Program-made: the position numbers and the translations under genes
Shown here: piece after piece, positions 16,314 through 24,743 of the stretch
How positions within the stretch are numbered: the first letter of the stretch is position 1
Layout: each line of letters opens with the position of its first letter
From: Neoroseomonas oryzicola
GTDB lineage: Bacteria; Pseudomonadota; Alphaproteobacteria; Acetobacterales; Acetobacteraceae
Reading direction: 5' to 3'
DNA length: 64,000 bases
NCBI RefSeq assembly: GCF_012163135.1
Contig: NZ_JAAVUP010000001.1
Span: 620,001 to 684,000, forward strand
Notes under the pieces: generated by a model
Told to the model about the DNA's origin: nothing
The model's input: the letters and a program-made list of their open reading frames with translations, nothing else
The model's database searches: none

Positions 16314-17369
16314 TCAGGCCTCTGCCCGGCGGCCGCGGGCGAATTCGCGGGCGATGCGCACGGCGAGCCGCTGCTCCTGCCGGCCGAGCTCGGCCTCGAA
16401 CAGCGGCACCTCCCCGCAGCGCAGCCGCACCGGCGCGCCGGGGGCAACGCCGAGGGCGATCCGATCGCCCACCTTCAGCGAGATCACCGACGACAGCGGC
16501 AGCACCTGTTCGTCCAGCACGACGTCGAGCGCGATCTCCGTGCTCAGCAATTCGTCGGCGAGATGGGTTTCCCAGATGCTGTCGCGGCCGAACTTCTCGC
16601 CCATGAACTGCTGCAGCAGCAGCTCGCGCACCGGTTCCAGCGTGGCGTAGGGCAGCAGCAGCTCCAGCTTCCCGCCGCGGTCCTCCATGTCGACGCGCAG
16701 CCGCACCAGCACGCAGGCATTGGACGGGCGGGAGATGGCGGCGAAGCGCGGGTTCACTTCCAGCCGGTCGAACTTGAACTCGACCGGGCAGAGGGGTTCG
16801 AAGGCGGAGGTCAGGTCATCCAGCACCACGCCGATCAGGCGCTCGACCAGGGTGCGCTCGATGGTTGTGTAGGGCCGGCCCTCGATGCGCATGGCCGCGG
16901 TGCCCCGCCGCCCGCCCAGCAGCACGTCCACCACCGAGTAGATCAGCGCGGAATCCACCACCACCAGGCCGTAATTGTCCCACTGTTCGGCCCGCGCGAC
17001 GCCCAGCATCGCCGGCAGCGGTATGGAATTCAGGTAGTCCGCGAAGCGCAGCGAGACGATGCCGTCGATCGAGACCTCGACATTGTCGGAGGTGAAGTTG
17101 CGCAGCGTCGTCGACATCAGCCGCACCAGCCGGTCGAAGACGATCTCGAGCATCGGCAGGCGCTCGTAGGAGACGAGGCCCGAGGAGATGATCTTCTGGA
17201 TGCCGCTCTCGTCGGCATTGCCCGCGGGGCCGCTCTCGAAGCCGAGCAGGCTGTCGATCTCGGCCTGGTTCAGAACGCGCGTCGCATCCGGCGCCGGTGC
17301 GGCGCCTTCGTCCTCGAGCGCCGCGCCCCAGGCGGCGGCGAGATCGTCCTCCTCCTGGCTGCCGCTCAC
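16314..17369 (-). CDS. fliM: Flagellar motor switch protein FliM
   Basis: C-ring switch protein of 351 residues. The N-terminal CheY-binding peptide LNQAEIDSLLGF is at about 33-44, then the CheC-like middle domain (RLMSTTLRNFTSDNVEV, LLGGRRG) and the C-terminal SpoA domain (VVLDEQVLPLSSVISLKVGD, FEAELG). The start is a GTG at 17369 overlapping the fliL TGA (GTGA); the open frame continues upstream but lies inside fliL. Confidence 0.95.
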   Translation of the reverse strand: MSGSQEEDDLAAAWGAALEDEGAAPAPDATRVLNQAEIDSLLGFESGPAGNADESGIQKIISSGLVSYERLPMLEIVFDRLVRLMSTTLRNFTSDNVEVSIDGIVSLRFADYLNSIPLPAMLGVARAEQWDNYGLVVVDSALIYSVVDVLLGGRRGTAAMRIEGRPYTTIERTLVERLIGVVLDDLTSAFEPLCPVEFKFDRLEVNPRFAAISRPSNACVLVRLRVDMEDRGGKLELLLPYATLEPVRELLLQQFMGEKFGRDSIWETHLADELLSTEIALDVVLDEQVLPLSSVISLKVGDRIALGVAPGAPVRLRCGEVPLFEAELGRQEQRLAVRIAREFARGRRAEA

Positions 17370-17902
17370 TGGATCAGGATCTCCGTGAACAGGACGTCGG
17401 TGATGCGCGGTGCGGGCTGGGTGCTGCCGGCGGGCGGGGCGACGGCGATGTTGGCGCGCGCGACCAGTTCCTCCCGCAGCCGGTGGGTGCCGGCGGATCC
17501 GCGCAACTCCTCCGGCCGCGTCTCCCGCAGGTAGGTCTGGAACAGGTCGAGCAGCCGCGGCATCGCCTGCTGGATGGCGGCGGCATCCTCGGCGCGCGTG
17601 ATCTCGAGCTTGCTGCGCAGCTTCACGAAGACCGGCCGCCGGCCCGGCGCGTTCAGGTTGGTGACGATCTCCGGCATGTCGAAGAAGGCCGGCGGGCGCG
17701 GGCCTTCGGGGCGCGCCTCGGCATGGCCGTCGGCCGCCGGGTGGTGGCCCATGCCGAGCAGCGAGGGTAGGATGCCGCTGAACCACAGCCCGGCCCCGGC
17801 GCCGGCCAGGACGAGCGGAAGCGCGAGCAGCAGGATCTTCTTCTTCCCGCCACCCTTGGCCTTGCCGTCCTCGCCATGTTCCGCCTGGGCCGCCGCCGAC
17901 AT
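17366..17902 (-). CDS. fliL: Flagellar basal body protein FliL
   Basis: A 178-residue single-pass membrane protein that surrounds the stator and increases motor torque. A lysine-rich cytoplasmic start (KGGGKKK) precedes the membrane helix ILLLALPLVLAGAGAGLWF (about 24-42), and the periplasmic domain holds FFDMPEIVTNLN and LRSKLEI, typical of FliL. The ATG at 17902 has AGGTG seven bases upstream. First gene of the fliL-fliM-DUF6468-motE-cheY-cheZ-TPR unit. Confidence 0.9.
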   Translation of the reverse strand: MSAAAQAEHGEDGKAKGGGKKKILLLALPLVLAGAGAGLWFSGILPSLLGMGHHPAADGHAEARPEGPRPPAFFDMPEIVTNLNAPGRRPVFVKLRSKLEITRAEDAAAIQQAMPRLLDLFQTYLRETRPEELRGSAGTHRLREELVARANIAVAPPAGSTQPAPRITDVLFTEILIQ

Positions 17903-18031
17903 CCCGCACCTCTGTCCGGGGCCAGCATCGGCGGGCGCCGTTAAGGAAGGCTTGCGCCGCGCCTTTGCCGGGCACGCAGCACCTCCTGCCGCCCCTCGGC
18001 AGGTCCTGCCGCCCGGACCCGCCGCCGGGGC

Positions 18032-18046
18032 TGGCACGCGCATTGC
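18032..18046 (+). promoter_or_regulatory. Sigma-54 promoter of flgF-flgG-flgA-flgH
   Basis: TGGCACG-N4-TTGC, preceded by C, fits the -24/-12 consensus at every conserved position. The first ATG of flgF lies 36 bases after the TTGC, so transcription would start about 24 bases before the gene. This predicts control by RpoN and an enhancer-binding protein such as FlbD. Confidence 0.85.
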
Positions 18047-18081
18047 CCTTCCCGTCCCGGCCACCACCGGAGACGCGCCGC

Positions 18082-18825
18082 ATGGACAGCCCGGGCTACA
18101 TCATCCTCTCCCGCCTCACGCTCCAGTCGCGGGCGACGCAGGTGCTGGCGAACAACGTCGCCAATGCCGACACGCCCGGCTTCAGGGCGCATCGGGAGGT
18201 GTTCGGTGCCTTCGTCGCGCGGCAATCCGCCGCCGGCCAGGCGCCGGGCATGCGCGAAACCGCCTTCGTCCAGGACCGCGCCACCTGGCGGGAGATGCAG
18301 TCGGGCAGCATGCAGTCGACCGGCAATCCGCTCGACCTGGCGCTGACCGGCGAGGGCTTCTTCGCCGTCGAGACGCCGCAAGGGGAACGCTTCACCCGCG
18401 CCGGGCGCTTCACCATCGGCGATGGCGGGCGGATCGTGGACATGGAAGGGGCGGCGCTGCTGAACACCGCCGGCGCGCCCATCGCCGTCGCACCCAACGA
18501 CACCCGCATCGAGGTCACGGGCGACGGCACCATCCGCAGCGAGAACGGCGTGCTCGGCCGCATCCGCGTGGTGCGCTTCGACAACCCGCAGGCGCTGCGC
18601 GCCGAGGGCGACCGCCACTTCGACCCGGCCGGCGCGCAGCCCGAGGCGCTCGACCGCCCCGGCATCCGCCAGGGCGTGCTTGAGGGCAGCAACGTCCAGC
18701 CGATCCAGGAGATGACACGCCTGACCGCCGAGCTCCGCGAATTCCAGTTCGCCGCCCAGTTCGCCGAGCGCGAGGGCGAGCGCCTGTCCACCGCCGTCGA
18801 GCGCATCCTGCGCCGTCGCTCGTAA
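18082..18825 (+). CDS. flgF: Proximal rod protein FlgF
   Basis: A 247-residue rod protein. N-terminal motif LQSRATQVLANNVANADTPGFRA is at about 11-33 and the C-terminal segment NVQPIQEMTRLTAELREFQFA near 204-224 packs against it. GGAG lies 9 bases before the ATG at 18082. FlgF forms part of the proximal rod between FlgC and FlgG. It is the first gene behind the sigma-54 promoter; flgG follows after 13 bases. Confidence 0.94.
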   Translation: MDSPGYIILSRLTLQSRATQVLANNVANADTPGFRAHREVFGAFVARQSAAGQAPGMRETAFVQDRATWREMQSGSMQSTGNPLDLALTGEGFFAVETPQGERFTRAGRFTIGDGGRIVDMEGAALLNTAGAPIAVAPNDTRIEVTGDGTIRSENGVLGRIRVVRFDNPQALRAEGDRHFDPAGAQPEALDRPGIRQGVLEGSNVQPIQEMTRLTAELREFQFAAQFAEREGERLSTAVERILRRRS

Positions 18826-18838
18826 GGGTCAGACCGAG

Positions 18839-19624
18839 ATGCGATCCCTCCACGTCGCCGCCACCGGCATGATGGCCCAGCAGACCAATGTCGAGGTCAT
18901 CTCCAACAACATCGCCAACATCTCGACCACCGGCTTCAAGCGCCGCCGGGCCGAGTTCCAGGACCTGATCTACCAGAACCTCCGCCGCACCGGATCTCAA
19001 TCCGCCGACACCGGCACGGTGCTGCCCTCGGGCGCTCAGGTCGGCCTCGGCGTGCGCACGGCGGCCGTCTATCGGATCAGCGAGCAGGGCAACCTGCAGC
19101 AGACGGAGAACCGCTTCGACCTCGCCATCCGCGGCAACGGCTATTTCCAGATCCAGCTCCCCTCGGGCGAGACCGCCTATACCCGCGACGGCACCTTCGG
19201 CCTGTCGGCGGAAGGCACCATCGTCACCGCGGAAGGTTTTGTCGTGCAGCCGGGCATCACCATCCCGGCCAATGCGCGCGACGTGACGATCAACGCGACC
19301 GGCGAAGTGCTGGCCAAGATCGACGGACAGACCAACCCGCAGAATGTTGGCCAGATCCAGCTCGCGATCTTTGCCAACGAAGGCGGGCTCGAGGCGATCG
19401 GCGACAACCTGTTCCTCGCGACCCCGGCCTCGGGCGAGGCGCAGCAGGGCGCGCCCGGCGCGGTCGGCTACGGCCAGACCATGCAGGGCTTCATCGAGAC
19501 CTCCAACGTCAACGTGGTGCAGGAGATCACGGCGCTGATCACCGCCCAGCGCGCCTATGAGATGAATTCCCGCGTCATCACGGCCTCCGACGAGATGCTC
19601 TCGACGCTGACGAGGCTGCGCTGA
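18839..19624 (+). CDS. flgG: Distal rod protein FlgG
   Basis: A 261-residue distal rod protein. It starts with the diagnostic MRSLHVAATGMMAQQTNVEV, followed by ISNNIANISTTGFKRRR and the FlgG-specific stretch FQDLIYQNLRRTGSQSADTG (about 40-60). The C-terminus (SNVNVVQEITALITAQRAYE) is the canonical rod/hook end. Its stop overlaps the flgA start by one base. Confidence 0.97.
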   Translation: MRSLHVAATGMMAQQTNVEVISNNIANISTTGFKRRRAEFQDLIYQNLRRTGSQSADTGTVLPSGAQVGLGVRTAAVYRISEQGNLQQTENRFDLAIRGNGYFQIQLPSGETAYTRDGTFGLSAEGTIVTAEGFVVQPGITIPANARDVTINATGEVLAKIDGQTNPQNVGQIQLAIFANEGGLEAIGDNLFLATPASGEAQQGAPGAVGYGQTMQGFIETSNVNVVQEITALITAQRAYEMNSRVITASDEMLSTLTRLR

Positions 19625-20577
19625 TGCGCCGGCGGTCGATCCTCGCCCTGGCGGGCCTCGCGCTGCCGGCGCGCGCGCAGGGGCTGCCGCCCGCGCCGCG
19701 TCCGGTGGTCATGGCCGAGGAAGCGACGCTGCGCCTCGGCGACATCTTCGAGAATGCCGGGCGGCTCGAGGGACTGGCCATCGGCGCCGCGCCGCCGCCC
19801 GGGCGGCGGATGGTGCTGGACGCCTCGAACCTCGCCGCGATCGCGCGGCGGCACGGGCTCGCCTGGCGACCGCTCTCGGGCGAGGAGCGCAGCATCGTCG
19901 AACGCCCCGGCCGCCCGGTGCCGCGCGAGGAGGTCGAGGCGCTGCTGCGGGCCGAGATCGCACGCCTCGGCGCCGATGCCGAGGCGGAGCTGGAACTGCC
20001 GGGCTTCGCCCCGCCGGTCGTCCCGGTCGCCGCGCTGCCCGAGATCGCGATCGAGACGCCGTCCTTCGACGGCGCGACGCGCCGCTTCGCCGCGACGCTG
20101 GCGGTCGCGGCCGAGGGCATGGCGACGCAGCGCACGCGCATCACCGGCCGCGCCGTGCCGACGGTGCCGGTGGTGCTCGCCGTGCGGCGCATCGCGGTCG
20201 GCGAGGTGGTGCGCCCCGGCGATGTCGAGGAACGCCGCCTGCGCGCCGAGCGCGTGCGCCCCGGCGCGGCCCAGCGCGCCGAGGAGGTGATCGGCAAGCA
20301 GGTGCGCCGGCCGATCGGCGCCGACCTGCCCTTCATGCTGGTCGACCTGGTCGCCGCGACGGTGGTCGCGAAGAACCAGCCGGTGGTGATGGTGCTGGAG
20401 GCGCCGGGCATCGCGCTCACCGCGCAGGGCCGCGCCCTGGACGCGGCGGCACTCGGCGAGAGGCTGCCGGTGATGAACCTGATGTCGCGCTCGGTGGTCG
20501 AGGCGATCGCGATCGGGCCGGGCCGGGTGCGCGTCACGCCCGGCGTGATGCCGATGGCCACGGCACGGAGGGGCTGA
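19624..20577 (+). CDS. flgA: P-ring assembly chaperone FlgA
   Basis: A 317-residue periplasmic protein with a short signal peptide (MRRRSILALAGLALPARAQG). The C-terminal SAF-type domain is clear: VVLAVRRIAVGEVVRPGDVEERRL (about 180-205), PGAAQRAEEVIGKQVRRPI and LVDLVAATVVAKNQPVVMV. FlgA holds FlgI subunits while the P ring assembles in the periplasm. Located between flgG (1-base overlap) and flgH. Confidence 0.9.
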   Translation: MRRRSILALAGLALPARAQGLPPAPRPVVMAEEATLRLGDIFENAGRLEGLAIGAAPPPGRRMVLDASNLAAIARRHGLAWRPLSGEERSIVERPGRPVPREEVEALLRAEIARLGADAEAELELPGFAPPVVPVAALPEIAIETPSFDGATRRFAATLAVAAEGMATQRTRITGRAVPTVPVVLAVRRIAVGEVVRPGDVEERRLRAERVRPGAAQRAEEVIGKQVRRPIGADLPFMLVDLVAATVVAKNQPVVMVLEAPGIALTAQGRALDAAALGERLPVMNLMSRSVVEAIAIGPGRVRVTPGVMPMATARRG

Positions 20578-20578
20578 G

Positions 20579-21313
20579 ATGCGCCGCGCCCTGTTGCTGA
20601 TGCTGCCGCTGATCGCGGCGGCCTGTTCGGGGGCCGAGCGGCTGTCGCGCCTCGGCGACGCGCCGGAGATGGCCGGGGTGGTGAACCCGACCGCCGATCC
20701 GCGCTGGCGACCGGTGTCGATGCCGATGCCGAACCCGCAGGATCCGCCGCTCGCGAACAATTCGCTGTGGCGGCCGGGCAGCCGGACCTTCCTGCGGGAC
20801 CAGCGCGCGGCGGCGGTGGGCGACCTCGTCACCGTGCTGGTCGCGATCGCCGACGAGGCGGAACTGCAGAACCGCACCGTGCGGTCGCGCGACAACAGCG
20901 AGGGGATGGGCATCCCGCAGATGCTCGGCCTGCAGTCGTCCTATGCGCGGCTGTTTCCGACCGGGATCGATCCCTCGCGGCTGGTGGAGGCGAATTCGAC
21001 CAGCGGGGTGAACGGCACAGGGTCGATCCGCCGCAACGAGAGCGTGACGCTGCGCGTCGCGGCGACGGTGACCCAGGTGTTGCCGAACGGGAACCTGGTG
21101 CTGACGGGCCGGCAGCAGGTGCGGGTGAACAGCGAGCTGCGCGACCTGACCGTGGGCGGGGTGATCCGCCCGCAGGACATCGCGAGCGACAACACCGTCC
21201 GGCACGACCGGCTGGCCGAGGCGCGCATCGCCTATGGCGGGCGGGGGACGATCAGCGACGTGCAGCGGCCGCGCACCGGGCAGGAACTGCTCGACATCAT
21301 CCTCCCATTCTGA
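20579..21313 (+). CDS. flgH: L-ring lipoprotein FlgH
   Basis: Outer-membrane L-ring lipoprotein, 244 residues. The lipobox IAAAC places the lipidated cysteine at residue 16. Conserved family parts include SLWRPGSRTFLRDQRAAAVGD, LVTVLVAIADEAEL and the C-terminal VNSELRDLTVGGVIRPQDI. GGAGG precedes the ATG at a good distance. Last gene of the flgF unit; a hairpin terminator follows directly. Confidence 0.95.
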   Translation: MRRALLLMLPLIAAACSGAERLSRLGDAPEMAGVVNPTADPRWRPVSMPMPNPQDPPLANNSLWRPGSRTFLRDQRAAAVGDLVTVLVAIADEAELQNRTVRSRDNSEGMGIPQMLGLQSSYARLFPTGIDPSRLVEANSTSGVNGTGSIRRNESVTLRVAATVTQVLPNGNLVLTGRQQVRVNSELRDLTVGGVIRPQDIASDNTVRHDRLAEARIAYGGRGTISDVQRPRTGQELLDIILPF

Positions 21314-21323
21314 AGGGGGGTCC

Positions 21324-21345
21324 AAGGGGGGCCCTGCCCCCCTTT
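21324..21345 (+). terminator. Terminator after flgH
   Basis: AAGGGGGGC (21324-21332) pairs with GCCCCCCTT (21336-21344) around a 3-base loop, followed by a short TTT. It begins 10 bases beyond the flgH stop and would end the flgF-flgH transcript. Confidence 0.65.
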
Positions 21346-21398
21346 CCGCCTTGCGCGTAGGGTTGGCGTGGCGGCTACCTCTCCGGCGGACAAACATC

Positions 21399-22124
21399 AT
21401 GTGCGGCAGGTATTTCCAGGCGCGGTCCTCGGGCGACATCGCGCGCTACTTCGGCACCACGAATGCGACGCCGAACCTGCTGCCGTCCTTCAACAAGGCG
21501 CCGACGCAGGACGGGCTGGTGGTGCGGCGGCACCCCGAGAGCGGGCAGCGGCACCTCGACGTGCTGCGCTGGGGGCTGGTGCCGCGCTGGGCGAAGGACG
21601 TCTCGGGCGCGGCGCGGATGATGAATGCGCGCGGCGAATCGGTCGCCGAGAAGCCGGCCTTCCGCGACGCCTTCCACAAGCGCCGCTGCCTCGTGCCGAT
21701 GGACGGCTTCTATGAATGGCGGGGCGAGGGCAAGGCCAAGCAGCCCTTCGCCTGCGCGCTGCGGTCCGGGGAGCCGATGGCCTGCGCGGGGCTGTGGGAA
21801 GGATGGAAGCAGCCGGATGGGGAGTGGTTGCGGACCTACAGCATCGTCACCTGCGCCGCGGCGGGGCGTCAGACGCTGCTGCACGAAAGGATGCCGGTGA
21901 TCCTGCCGCCGGAGGCCTGGGACACTTGGCTGGCCGGAGACAACGAGGCGACCCTGACCGGCTTGCTGCGCCCGGCCGAGGATGCGCTGCTGGCCTTCTG
22001 GCCGGTCGCCGCGCGGGTGGGGCGCGTTGCGGAGAATGACGAGGGACTGATTGTCCGCGACAAGCTGGCCGTGGCGCCCCCGGAACTGGACGATCCGCCG
22101 CCGGACCTTCTGCGGCGGACCTAG
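21399..22124 (+). CDS. SRAP domain protein (HMCES/YedK family)
   Basis: Shields abasic sites in single-stranded DNA by forming a thiazolidine crosslink through Cys2. The start at 21399 places Cys at position 2 (MCGRYFQ), essential in this family. Also present are Asn32 in FNKAPTQ, MNARGESV (75-82), the catalytic-type Glu106 in MDGFYEWRG and His162 in LLHERMPVIL. The 241-residue length is normal. It lies between flgH and dksA and is unrelated to flagella; it converges on dksA with 2 bases between the stops. Confidence 0.93.
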   Translation: MCGRYFQARSSGDIARYFGTTNATPNLLPSFNKAPTQDGLVVRRHPESGQRHLDVLRWGLVPRWAKDVSGAARMMNARGESVAEKPAFRDAFHKRRCLVPMDGFYEWRGEGKAKQPFACALRSGEPMACAGLWEGWKQPDGEWLRTYSIVTCAAAGRQTLLHERMPVILPPEAWDTWLAGDNEATLTGLLRPAEDALLAFWPVAARVGRVAENDEGLIVRDKLAVAPPELDDPPPDLLRRT

Positions 22125-22126
22125 AC

Positions 22127-22543
22127 TCAGTCGTCCCGGTGCACGCGTTCCATGCGCTCGTGGCGCTCCTGCGCCTCGATGCTCATGGTGGCGATGGGGC
22201 GGGCCTCGAGGCGGCGCAGGCCGATCGGCTCGCCGCTTTCCTCGCAATATCCGTAGGTGCCGTTTTCGATGCGGTCGATCGCCTGGTCGATCTTGCTGAT
22301 CAGCTTGCGGGCCCGGTCGCGGGTGCGGAGCTCGAGGGCCCGGTCCGTCTCGACACTGGCCCGGTCGGTGAGGTCCGGTTCGGCGATGCCGCCTTCGGAG
22401 AGGGAGGAGAGGGTCTCGCCGGCTTCCCGCAGCAGGTCCTGGCGCCAGCGGAGCAGCTTCTGGCGGAAATACTCAAGCTGCAGGGGGTTCATGAACTCCT
22501 CGGCGTCCGAGGGTCGGTAGTCGGGCGGTAGAGTCACAAGCAT
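22127..22543 (-). CDS. dksA: RNA polymerase-binding transcription factor DksA
   Basis: Binds in the secondary channel of RNA polymerase and works with ppGpp in the stringent response. It has 138 residues. The coiled-coil tip residues used by DksA are kept (Asp57, Asp60 and Ala62 in EPDLTDRAS). Only one of the four zinc-finger cysteines remains (Cys100 in YGYCEESGEP), the form common in alphaproteobacteria. GGGGGAAGGA precedes the ATG. Neighbouring fliX is on the same strand upstream. Confidence 0.92.
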   Translation of the reverse strand: MLVTLPPDYRPSDAEEFMNPLQLEYFRQKLLRWRQDLLREAGETLSSLSEGGIAEPDLTDRASVETDRALELRTRDRARKLISKIDQAIDRIENGTYGYCEESGEPIGLRRLEARPIATMSIEAQERHERMERVHRDD

Positions 22544-22707
22544 ATTCAGTCCTTCCCCCGGCGCGTCGTCTGCCCGCCTGCTCCCTGGGCGGTGCGACAC
22601 CCCCTCCTGAAAGCGGGCGGAACATAGACGCGGGCCCCAGGAAAAGCCAAGGGGGGCTTTGACGGCAAATCCCTGATACGTCGTGGTTTTCAGTCTCGTG
22701 ACAAAAG

Positions 22708-23109
22708 TCACTCGTAACCGTGGCGTGCGAGTTCCACGCGGGCCCGCAGCGCGATCGACGCCAGTGCGGCAGCAAGGGCCGGGTCCGCGGGGGCCTCGCC
22801 CTCGGCAAGTGCCGCGATGGCGCCGAGTCGCGCCGGATCGAGGCGCCCCGCCAGCAGGTCGGCCTGCAGCCCCGCGAGTTCGCGCAGCAGCGCCTGGCCG
22901 CGCCTCGCGGCCCGGGCATCGCGTTCGGCCGCCGGCGCCCCTTCCTGCAGGGCGAGCAGCCCGATCGCCGCCGGCGCGGCCGCCGCCGAGGCCGCGCCCG
23001 CCCCATGCGCCTCCCCCGCCCCGCCGAGGGCGAAGCCGCCCGCGCCGCCGCGGCCGCCGCGGCCGGGCCGGACGGGGGCCCCACCGCCGACTCCGCGGAT
23101 CACCACCAT
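22708..23109 (-). CDS. fliX: Flagellar assembly regulator FliX
   Basis: A 133-residue alphaproteobacterial protein. The helical C-terminus (IGLLALQEGA, ARRGQALLRELAGLQADLLAGRLDP, LASIALRARVELARHGYE) is the FliX pattern, preceded by a glycine-rich linker. In Caulobacter FliX couples early basal-body assembly to FlbD and so to sigma-54-dependent flagellar genes. Here it is divergent from flgI, which carries a sigma-54 promoter, the same arrangement as in that organism. The reading frame is open further upstream, but that part lies opposite flgI. Confidence 0.85.
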   Translation of the reverse strand: MVVIRGVGGGAPVRPGRGGRGGAGGFALGGAGEAHGAGAASAAAAPAAIGLLALQEGAPAAERDARAARRGQALLRELAGLQADLLAGRLDPARLGAIAALAEGEAPADPALAAALASIALRARVELARHGYE

Positions 23110-23186
23110 GCATCCTCCTCTGCCGGTCGCCCGGCATGTAGCGCCGCCCGGCGGCACTTCCTGCCGGACCGCCCCGCCGCCCGCCC

Positions 23187-23201
23187 TGGCACGCCCCTTG
23201 C
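23187..23201 (+). promoter_or_regulatory. Sigma-54 promoter of flgI-flgJ-flgN-like
   Basis: TGGCACG-N4-TTGC with a leading C matches the -24/-12 consensus fully. Transcription would begin near 23212, 75-110 bases before the possible flgI starts. It is in the divergent region shared with fliX. FlbD-type enhancer sites could not be identified by eye. Confidence 0.87.
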
Positions 23202-23322
23202 GACAGGAACCCCGCCGGCCGGCCGGGCCGCGCCGGCATCGGACCCTGGGAAGGGCGCGCCGGGTGGCGCGCGCGGGAGAGGCATCTTGGCCGCCAAGGA
23301 TTACGCGACCGCGAAGAGGCTG

Positions 23323-24411
23323 ATGGGAGCGCTGGCGCTGCTGCTCGCCCTCGTCCTGCCCGCCGCGGCGCAGGAGGTCCGGATCAAGGACATCGCGGAT
23401 GTCGAGGGCGTCCGCGACAACCAGCTGGTCGGCTACGGGCTGGTGGTGGGGCTGAACGGCACGGGGGACCGGCTCCGCGCCTCGGTTTTCACGCGGCAGT
23501 CGCTGGTTGGCATGCTCGAGCGGCTGGGCGTGAACACGCGGGACAACGAACGGCAGCTCGACACCCGCAACGTCGCCGCCGTGATGGTCACGGCGAACCT
23601 GCCGCCCTTCGCCCGGCCGGGCAGCCGGATCGACATCGCGGTCTCCGCGCTGGGGGATGCCACCAACCTCACGGGCGGGACGCTGCTGGTCACCCCGCTG
23701 CTGGGCGCGGATGGGGAGGTCTACGCCGTGGCGCAGGGCGCGATCGCGACGGGGGCGATCAGCGCGCGCGGCGCCGGTGCCTCGGTCACCCGCGGCGTGC
23801 CGACCGCGGGGCGCATCGCCAATGGCGCCATCGTGGAACGCGAGGTCCCCTTCCGCCTCGCCAGCCGCGACGCGGTGCGGCTGTCCCTGCGGAACCCCGA
23901 CCTGACCACCGCCCGGCGCATCGCCGCGGCGATCAACCGCGCCATGCGCGGGGAGGTCGCGACGGCGAGCGATTCGCGCACCGTCACCGTGGCCCTCGGC
24001 GGCCGCAGCCCGGTCGCCTTCCTCAGCCAGGTCGAGCAGCTGCGCGTCGAGCCCGACCAGGTCGCCCGCGTCGTGATCGACGAGGCCTCGGGCACCATCG
24101 TCATGGGTGCCAATGTCCGCGTGTCGACCGTCGCGATCGCCCAGGGCAACCTGACCATCCGCGTCACCGAGACACCGCAGGTCAGCCAGCCCAACGCCTT
24201 CTCGGGCGGGGAGACCGTGGTGGTGCCGCGCACCCAGGTGCAGGTGGACGACCAGAGCGACCGGCGCATGGGCATCCTGCCGCGCTCCGTCACGCTCGAG
24301 GAACTGGTGCGCGGGCTGAACAGCCTCGGCGTCGGCCCCCGCGACCTCATCAGCATCCTGCAGGCGATCAAGGCCGCGGGCGCCCTGCAGGCCGAGGTGG
24401 AGGTCCGCTGA
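23323..24411 (+). CDS. flgI: P-ring protein FlgI
   Basis: Periplasmic ring protein of 362 residues with an N-terminal signal peptide ending PAAAQ. Conserved parts include VRIKDIADVEGVRDNQLVGY, GLVVGLNGTGD, RNVAAVMVTANLPPFARPG and the C-terminal GPRDLISILQAIKAAGALQAE. A TTG at 23287, preceded by GGGAGAGG, would add 12 residues with three positive charges (AAKDYATAKRL) that the signal peptide otherwise lacks, so the true start may be there. Stop overlaps flgJ by one base. Confidence 0.95.
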   Translation: MGALALLLALVLPAAAQEVRIKDIADVEGVRDNQLVGYGLVVGLNGTGDRLRASVFTRQSLVGMLERLGVNTRDNERQLDTRNVAAVMVTANLPPFARPGSRIDIAVSALGDATNLTGGTLLVTPLLGADGEVYAVAQGAIATGAISARGAGASVTRGVPTAGRIANGAIVEREVPFRLASRDAVRLSLRNPDLTTARRIAAAINRAMRGEVATASDSRTVTVALGGRSPVAFLSQVEQLRVEPDQVARVVIDEASGTIVMGANVRVSTVAIAQGNLTIRVTETPQVSQPNAFSGGETVVVPRTQVQVDDQSDRRMGILPRSVTLEELVRGLNSLGVGPRDLISILQAIKAAGALQAEVEVR

Positions 24412-24743
24412 TGGACGCCCCTGCCCTGCCGCCTCCCGCCCCGCGCCCGCTGCGCGCCCCGGCCGCGACCGGCGACGAGGCCGCGATGCGTCGCGCCGCC
24501 CGCGACTTCGAGGCCCAGGCCTTCGCGACCCTGCTGCAGCCGGTCTTCTCGACCGCCGACCTTTCCCGCTCCCGCTTCGGCGGCGGCGCGGCGGAGGCGC
24601 AATGGCAGCCCTTCCTGGTCGAGGCCTATGCCGCGGCCGCGGTGCGCGCGGGCGCGGGCCTCGGCCTTTCGGACACCGTGCTGCGGGAGATGAACCGTCT
24701 CCGCGCCGCCGCCACCCCCAACACGGGAGAGACCGCACCATGA
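24411..24743 (+). CDS. flgJ: Rod-binding protein (FlgJ N-terminal domain)
   Basis: A 110-residue protein equal to the rod-capping half of FlgJ: AMRRAARDFEAQAFATLLQPVF (about 25-46), FGGGAAEAQWQPFLVEAYA and GLGLSDTVLREM. The C-terminal peptidoglycan hydrolase domain of enterobacterial FlgJ is absent, as usual in alphaproteobacteria, so a separate muramidase must open the cell wall. Start and stop overlap flgI and the next gene. Confidence 0.88.
   Translation: MDAPALPPPAPRPLRAPAATGDEAAMRRAARDFEAQAFATLLQPVFSTADLSRSRFGGGAAEAQWQPFLVEAYAAAAVRAGAGLGLSDTVLREMNRLRAAATPNTGETAP

Noticed and set aside
17903-18031. CtrA site (TTAA-N7-TTAA) for the fliL operon
   Set aside because: Only one TTAA occurs (near 17941); the second half-site is missing.
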